This document shows, in pieces, positions 52,808-58,060 of a DNA stretch of 58,060 nucleotides (position 1 is its first letter; each line of letters opens with the position of its first letter). Source of the stretch: Desulfobacteraceae bacterium (GTDB taxonomy: Bacteria; Desulfobacterota; Desulfobacteria; Desulfobacterales; UBA2174); contig JAQVTF010000003.1 in the NCBI GenBank assembly GCA_028700185.1, forward strand, positions 1-58,060, in the 5' to 3' direction. The notes under the pieces are model-generated. The model made no database searches and was not told the DNA's origin. It saw nothing but the letters and a program-made list of their open reading frames with translations. The translations under genes were made by a program, and so were the position numbers.

Positions 52808-53650
52808 TTAAAGCAGCCCCGCGGCTTCCATCAGTGGCAGCAGCACGTCCCGGCTTTGGCGGCCGGCCTCCTCGGGTCGGTCCACGTAGGGATAGAGCTC
52901 CAGGCTGATGTCGCCGCGGTAATCGAGCCGTTTCATCGTTCTGAAAACGGCGGGGAAATCGATAGCCCCGAGGCCGGCGATGAGATGGTTGTGGACCCGG
53001 TCGGCCCCGATGTCCTCGATGTGCACGTGGCCGATCCATTCGAAGAGGGTCTCGAAGGCGGCCGCCGGGTCCTCGCCGGCGCAGAAGAAATGGCCGATGT
53101 CGAAGTTGATCCCCACCATGGGTGATTGAATCTCGCGGATGAACGGCAGAAACTCGCCGGTGCGCTCGATGAGCAGGTCCGGTTCGGGCTCCACCAGGAT
53201 CTTCACCCCCAGGGCTTCGGCCTCGGGGATCACTTCATCCAGCCCCTGGTGAAAGAGACGCAAGGCCTCGGAGCGGGTCTGGCCGGTTTCCAGGGGCCCT
53301 CCCGGGGGCACCGAGATGTTGGCGCAACCGAGCTTTCTAGCGATGCCCAGGCAGGCGATGGTATGCGCCACCCGGATCCGGCGCTGTTCGGGGTCCGCTT
53401 CGATCCAGGACGGCAGGTAGGTGTCCCCCACGGCAAAGAGGGTGAAACTGTTGAGGTTGGTCACCTTGAGATTGTGGCGCGCCAGGGCCGCCTGGATTTC
53501 GGCGAGTTTTTTCCCCTGGTAGTCCGGTGGGTAGAGATGGGGCCGGTCGGCCATGATCTCCACGCCGGCAAAACCGAGGGCGGCGATGCGGTGGAGGGAT
53601 TCCAGCAACGAAAATTTGACGAAGGCGTTGGTGCTGTAACCGAAGGTCAT
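52808..53650 (-). CDS. Sugar phosphate isomerase/epimerase (xylose isomerase-like TIM barrel)
   Basis: GVEIMADRPHL, VEPEPDL, INFDIGHFFCAGED, HVHIEDI. Confidence 0.87.
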   Translation of the reverse strand: MTFGYSTNAFVKFSLLESLHRIAALGFAGVEIMADRPHLYPPDYQGKKLAEIQAALARHNLKVTNLNSFTLFAVGDTYLPSWIEADPEQRRIRVAHTIACLGIARKLGCANISVPPGGPLETGQTRSEALRLFHQGLDEVIPEAEALGVKILVEPEPDLLIERTGEFLPFIREIQSPMVGINFDIGHFFCAGEDPAAAFETLFEWIGHVHIEDIGADRVHNHLIAGLGAIDFPAVFRTMKRLDYRGDISLELYPYVDRPEEAGRQSRDVLLPLMEAAGLL

Positions 53651-54801
53651 GGTCGGCTCCGGCGGCAGCGCTCGGCCAGCCGGTCCAGGGCGGCCAACTG
53701 CTGCGCGAAGGTGATGGGCGGATCGTCGCCCACCGGTTTCTTGAAGTAGAATCCCAGGTCCGACACCGGCCCGGCAATGCCGCTTTGCATCAGTGCGACG
53801 CTCCAACGGGCCAGGTCGAGCACCAGGGGGGCGGCCAGGATCGAGTCGCGGCCCTGCAGGTCGAGGCGCAGGCTCATGGGCAGGTCGAAGAGCCCGGAAA
53901 AATCGATGGCGTCCCAGGCTTCCTTGGCATCCCCGCGCGGTGGGTAGTAGTCGATGCGCACCTTGTGGGTCGATCGCCCTTGCGCGTCGGCCACCGGGTA
54001 GCCGAGGATCTCGTCGAGCAGTCGGGTCTTGTTGGCCAGCTTGCCAGCGGCCCGGCCGGGATCGTCGAGGTTGGCCCCGTCGGCGTTGCCGAGGATGTTG
54101 AGCGAGTACCAGCCGTCGACCCGCAGGCCGCGGGCCTTGAGGGCCGAGGCCAGCACCACCTTGAAGTAGGTTTGACCCGTCTTGCCGTCCCGCCCGAGCA
54201 GCGGAACGCCGGCCGCGGCGGCCATGGCGGCAACGGGGGGGATTTCCACCCGGTTGGGGGTGAAGTTGATCACCGGGATGCCGGCTTTAAGGGCCGCCAG
54301 GACGTAGGCCAGGTCGGGCAGGGTTCCGGCATCCGGGTGGGCCAGCAGCGCCTCGAGGGTGGTGCAAGCGGTCAGGTCCGGGTCCACCGCCGCCGGCAGG
54401 AGATTTGCCAGCACCGGTCTGTGGTGGGGCCAGCGCCGACGCAGTTCCTCAATATCCGTCAGCAGCGTCTCTACGCGGACCTTCAAGGGGGCGCCGACCG
54501 GCGGTGCCGACAGCAGGGGGACGGCTTCGATGCCGGAGCGAACCTCGCGCCAAATGCCACCGGGCACGATGGCCGATTTCGCCAGGGCCTCCACCAGGGG
54601 GCGGGGCTGGGTGTCCCACCCGGCCACCTGGAACGCCATGGGGGCCGGCAGGTCCGGGGCACAGACAGGGGTGGTGAGGTAGGGCGCCACCTGCTCGGGC
54701 CGGACCTGCATCAGGGTGGCGGCCGCGGCCACGGTGGTGCCGATGGCGCCGCCTAGGCCGGCGACCAAGAGCAGGATTCGGGTCTGATTTCTTTCGGGCA
54801 T
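53647..54801 (-). CDS. Inositol-3-phosphate synthase family protein
   Basis: GLGGAIGTTVAA Rossmann, INFTPN, GRDGKTGQTYFKVVLA, LNILGNADGANLDDP; ATGA overlap with isomerase gene. Confidence 0.88.
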   Translation of the reverse strand: MPERNQTRILLLVAGLGGAIGTTVAAAATLMQVRPEQVAPYLTTPVCAPDLPAPMAFQVAGWDTQPRPLVEALAKSAIVPGGIWREVRSGIEAVPLLSAPPVGAPLKVRVETLLTDIEELRRRWPHHRPVLANLLPAAVDPDLTACTTLEALLAHPDAGTLPDLAYVLAALKAGIPVINFTPNRVEIPPVAAMAAAAGVPLLGRDGKTGQTYFKVVLASALKARGLRVDGWYSLNILGNADGANLDDPGRAAGKLANKTRLLDEILGYPVADAQGRSTHKVRIDYYPPRGDAKEAWDAIDFSGLFDLPMSLRLDLQGRDSILAAPLVLDLARWSVALMQSGIAGPVSDLGFYFKKPVGDDPPITFAQQLAALDRLAERCRRSRP

Positions 54802-54839
54802 GGGTTTCATCTCAGTGAGGAGATTCCGATTTTTTCGCT

Positions 54840-55085
54840 TTAGGTGGCAACGCCGGATTTGGACGGTTCCTGCCGCCAGACCATATGTGGTTTCCGCTGG
54901 TTTACGGCACAATCTCGAAGATAGAGATTGATCAACGTTTGGTACGCAATTCCGGTTTCCTCCGCTACGGACTTGAATTAAGCGACCGTGTCACGGTCCA
55001 GGCGTATGCTGACCGGCTGTTTGAGATATTTCAGATAGGGGTTTTTGCGCCCTTTCATTTTGGAAAAATCGTAGTGCTCTCTCAT
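54840..55085 (-). pseudogene. BrnA/CopG-family antitoxin interrupted by an in-frame TAA
   Basis: MREHYDFSKMKGRKNPYLKYLKQPVSIRLDRDTVA*FKSVAEETGIAYQTLINLYLRDCAVNQRKPHMVWRQEPSKSGVAT*; TAA at 54978-54980. Confidence 0.8.
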
Positions 55086-55138
55086 CGTCGCCTCCAGTAT
55101 TCCATCTCCTCGTCCGTGTTAGCCTTTCGAGCTGAAAT
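55082..55138 (-). pseudogene. C-terminal remnant of BrnT-like toxin
   Basis: ISARKANTDEEMEYWRRR* overlapping (ATGA) the BrnA-like start. Confidence 0.6.
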
Positions 55139-55182
55139 GAATGGAAGTGCGCATGTCAACGATTGAAACGCAATGCGCCTTT

Positions 55183-57255
55183 TTATTGCGCCACGAATAT
55201 CGATGCGTCCACCGCCACCGGTTTTCCCTCAACGCAGATCAAGGGGTTGATGTCGATTTCCCGGATCTGCGGACAGGCGGTCATCAGGTCTCCCAGGCGC
55301 ACCAGGATCTCGGCCAAGGCCTCGCGGTCCACCGGGGTCGAGCCGCGAAAGCCGTTCAAGAGTGGCTGGGTCTTGAGTCGGTCGATGAGGGCCAGGGCGT
55401 CGGCGCGGCTCAGGGGCGCCACGGCAAAGGCGACGTCTTCGAGGATTTCGGCCATGACCCCGCCCAGGCCACACATCACGCAGGGACCGAACTGGGGGTC
55501 GTGCAGGGCACCGACGATCAACTCCGGCTGGCCCCGGAGCATCGGCTGAATCAGGATTTCTCCCTTTCCGTCCATGCCGGCGTGCAATTCCCCCCAGGCC
55601 GTCGCCAGCGCCTCCGGTGAAGCGATGCCCAGCCGTACCAGACCCTGCTCGGTCTTGTGCACCGCTTCCGGCAACAGTCCCTTGGCCACCACCGGAAAAC
55701 CGAATTTCTCGGCAGCGGCCAACGCCTGCGCCGAATCGGCGGCGATGGCCTCGGCGACGGTGGCGATCCCGCAGGCATCCAGAATCTGTTTGGCGCGATG
55801 TTCGTCCAGAACTCCGGCCGCCCTTTGAACCATCTCCCGGGCATTGTCCGGCACAAGGGGGGCACCGGCTGGGGCCACGCTCCGGTTACGGGGCGTGAAG
55901 ACGGCCTTGATGCATTCCACGGCGCGGGGAATTTCCCTGAATACCGGCACCCCCAGCGCCTGGACTTCAAGTTGGAAGTGCCTGGCCGCCTCCCGGCCGC
56001 CCAGGAGCCAGCAGACCATCGGTTTGCCCCGGCGCCGGGCCTCGTCGGCGACCTCCTTCAAGTCCAGGCCCAGATCGAAGCCGCCGGAAAAGGCATGGAT
56101 GAACAGAACGTCCACCTCCGGATCGGCCAAGGCGGCCCGGGCCGCGGCGGTGTAAACCATCTGGGCCCCGCTTTGTTCCACCGCCGGCCACAGGTCCACC
56201 GGGTTGGACACCGGCATCCAGTCGGGAAAAATTTTCTTTATCTCGGCGAGGGTCTGTTCGGAAAGACGCGCCAGGGGCAGGCCGAGGGCGTGGAGCCCGT
56301 CGGCGGAGATGATTCCCGAGCCGCCGGAATAGGTCAGGATCGCCACTCGGCCGCGGGCTTCGGGGCGAATTTCCGGATATTCGGCCAAGGTGCGGCAGAT
56401 GTCCACCATCTGCTTGAATCCAGCGGCCTCCACCACCCCGGCCTGGGCCATGGCGCCACTGACCACGGCACCGTCACCGGCCAGGCTGGCGGTGTGGCTC
56501 CGGGCGGCCTCGGCGCCGGCGGGGCTCTTGCCGCCCTTGAGCACCACGATGGGCTTGGGACAGCGGCGACAGAGTTCAAGAAACCGCCGTCCTTCGGGAA
56601 TGGCTTCCAGATAAAGGCCGATGGCCTCGGTGTCCGGATCTTCCGTCAGGTATTGCAGCAGGTCGCACTCGTTGACATCCACCTTGTTGCCCACCGAGCA
56701 GACCTTGCTGATGCCGGTGGTGCCGTGGGTCATCAGGTCGATGAGAAAACCCCCGGAGAGCAGGCCGCTCTGGACGATGAGCGACACCTTGCCGGGGGTG
56801 AGCCCTTCGTCCCAGATGGTGGGGGTCACAAAGGAGAAAACATAGCGCCGCCGTGCGTCCACCAGCCCCATGCAGTTGGGGCCCCAGAGACGGATGCCGG
56901 TTTCCCGGGCGATGGCCACCAACTCCTGCTGCAAGACCTGCCCTTCGGGACCGGCTTCGGCGAAACCGCTGGATTCGATCATCACTCCCCGGATTCCCCT
57001 GGCCGCACACTGACGGATGATGTCGGGAACCTTGGGGCCGGGAACAAAGACGATCGCCAGATCCACCGGGTCGGGCACCGCAGCGACGGACGGGAAACAA
57101 GGCACATCCAGAATGTTTTCGTAGCGTGGGTTGACCGGGTATACCGGCCCATCGAACCCGCGACGCAGATTGGTCAGAATCGAATGGCCGCCTTTCCTGG
57201 GGTTGGCGGTGGCCCCGATGAGGGCGATGCCCCGGGGGCGAAAGAAAAACTGCAT
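55183..57255 (-). CDS. Acyl/acetyl-CoA synthetase (ADP/NDP-forming), fused CoA-binding and ATP-grasp
   Basis: GIALIGATANPRKGGHSILTNL, QSGLLSGGFL, GKSPAGAEAARSHTASLAG, ATP-grasp half from ALAAAEKFGFPVVAKG. Confidence 0.92.
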   Translation of the reverse strand: MQFFFRPRGIALIGATANPRKGGHSILTNLRRGFDGPVYPVNPRYENILDVPCFPSVAAVPDPVDLAIVFVPGPKVPDIIRQCAARGIRGVMIESSGFAEAGPEGQVLQQELVAIARETGIRLWGPNCMGLVDARRRYVFSFVTPTIWDEGLTPGKVSLIVQSGLLSGGFLIDLMTHGTTGISKVCSVGNKVDVNECDLLQYLTEDPDTEAIGLYLEAIPEGRRFLELCRRCPKPIVVLKGGKSPAGAEAARSHTASLAGDGAVVSGAMAQAGVVEAAGFKQMVDICRTLAEYPEIRPEARGRVAILTYSGGSGIISADGLHALGLPLARLSEQTLAEIKKIFPDWMPVSNPVDLWPAVEQSGAQMVYTAAARAALADPEVDVLFIHAFSGGFDLGLDLKEVADEARRRGKPMVCWLLGGREAARHFQLEVQALGVPVFREIPRAVECIKAVFTPRNRSVAPAGAPLVPDNAREMVQRAAGVLDEHRAKQILDACGIATVAEAIAADSAQALAAAEKFGFPVVAKGLLPEAVHKTEQGLVRLGIASPEALATAWGELHAGMDGKGEILIQPMLRGQPELIVGALHDPQFGPCVMCGLGGVMAEILEDVAFAVAPLSRADALALIDRLKTQPLLNGFRGSTPVDREALAEILVRLGDLMTACPQIREIDINPLICVEGKPVAVDASIFVAQ

Positions 57256-57497
57256 GAAACCCTCCTGAAAATGCAAAAAAAGGAACGTTTTACTAAAAGC
57301 TTCTTGTAGGACAAAACAAAGGTTGGGCTCAAGCAAAAACCATCCACCGTCGATTCCCGAGGGGGTTGAGCGGTGTTTTGGCCCTGGCGGACGGCTTGCC
57401 GTCGCTTTTTCAGCGTTTCCAGATATGCTAAAATTTCTTTATCGAGAAGTTTTTCACTGCATTCCAATCAACCCTTGCCAGACAAAGGAGGATGGTC

Positions 57498-58060
57498 ATG
57501 TATGCCAATCTGTTCACGCCTCTTCCGGTGGGTCCCCTCACCCTGAAAAACAGGCTCACCATGGCGCCCCTCTATCTGGGTTACGCCGATATGGGCGGCA
57601 CGGTAAGCCCCGCGCTCCTGGCGCATTACCGGCTCATGGCCGCCAGCGGGGTGGCGCTGGTGGTGGTGGAAAACGCCACGGTGGACTTCGAAAACGGCAG
57701 CGGTTCGCCGCGGACCCTGCGTGCCGACACGGACGCCCATCTCGACGGGCTCAAACGCCTGGCGGACACGATCAAGGAAGCCGGCGCCCTGGCCTGCCTT
57801 CAGATCAACCACGCCGGTCGGTTCGCCCATGCGGCCGAACCGGTGGCCCCCTCGGTGGTGGACACCTTCGGGCGCACGCCTTCGGCTTTGACGACAGACC
57901 AGATCGCCCGGATCGTGGAGCGCTTCGCCGAAGCGGCGGGTCGTGTTCAAAAAGCCGGTTTCGACATGGTGGAGCTCCACGCTGGCACCGGCTACCTTCT
58001 GGCCGAGTTTCTCTCCCCCCACACCAACCGGCGCGATGACGCTTACGGCGGCAGTCTGGA
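57498..58060 (+). CDS. NADH:flavin oxidoreductase / Old Yellow Enzyme family, N-terminal part (truncated by window edge)
   Basis: MYANLFTPLPVGPLTLKNRLTMAPLYLGYADMGG, LQINHAGR, GFDMVELHAGTGYLLAEFLSPHTNRRDDAYGGS; open to right edge, not in ORF track. Confidence 0.9.
   Translation, partial: MYANLFTPLPVGPLTLKNRLTMAPLYLGYADMGGTVSPALLAHYRLMAASGVALVVVENATVDFENGSGSPRTLRADTDAHLDGLKRLADTIKEAGALACLQINHAGRFAHAAEPVAPSVVDTFGRTPSALTTDQIARIVERFAEAAGRVQKAGFDMVELHAGTGYLLAEFLSPHTNRRDDAYGGSL

Noticed and set aside
55657-57309. 550-aa plus-strand ORF
   Set aside because: Antisense to the ADP-forming acyl-CoA synthetase; no domain recognised.

Overview
The window is 58 kb of GC-rich, gene-dense DNA. Its gene content suggests an anaerobic, sulfate-reducer-like (Desulfobacterota-type) bacterium; this is inferred from gene content only, and no marker gene was checked. 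The stand-out region is about 18.8-29.2 kb. It holds a GAF histidine kinase, a sigma54 response regulator, a second receiver protein and an electron-transfer operon encoding HdrA, MvhD, a 4Fe-4S protein and FdhA. The ORF track splits HdrA, MvhD and FdhA each at an in-frame TGA. In each case the TGA sits where the family has a conserved Cys/Sec ([42 protein letters not shown]), and each is followed at about 18-22 nt by a hairpin compatible with a bacterial SECIS. This is therefore best read as a triple-selenoprotein formate dehydrogenase/heterodisulfide-reductase-type complex. A near-consensus sigma54 promoter and two copies of an AT-rich inverted repeat lie upstream of it. Other notable content: a glycyl radical enzyme/activase/Fe-alcohol dehydrogenase/PAS-sigma54 regulator module (possible isethionate sulfite-lyase-like) with its own sigma54 promoter; an acyl-CoA ligase and biotin-dependent carboxylase cluster with two carboxyltransferases and no biotin carboxylase; an ArsA-like ATPase module; a compact HisF-like/sugar isomerase/inositol-3-phosphate synthase operon; and three decayed or truncated toxin-antitoxin loci (VapB-like, TacAT-like, BrnTA-like) within about 4 kb near 51-55 kb, two of which the ORF track did not list. 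The rest is mostly housekeeping: murB, ahcY, mutY, a GldFG-type ABC system, transporters and an acyltransferase. No rRNA, tRNA, CRISPR array or intact transposon was recognised.
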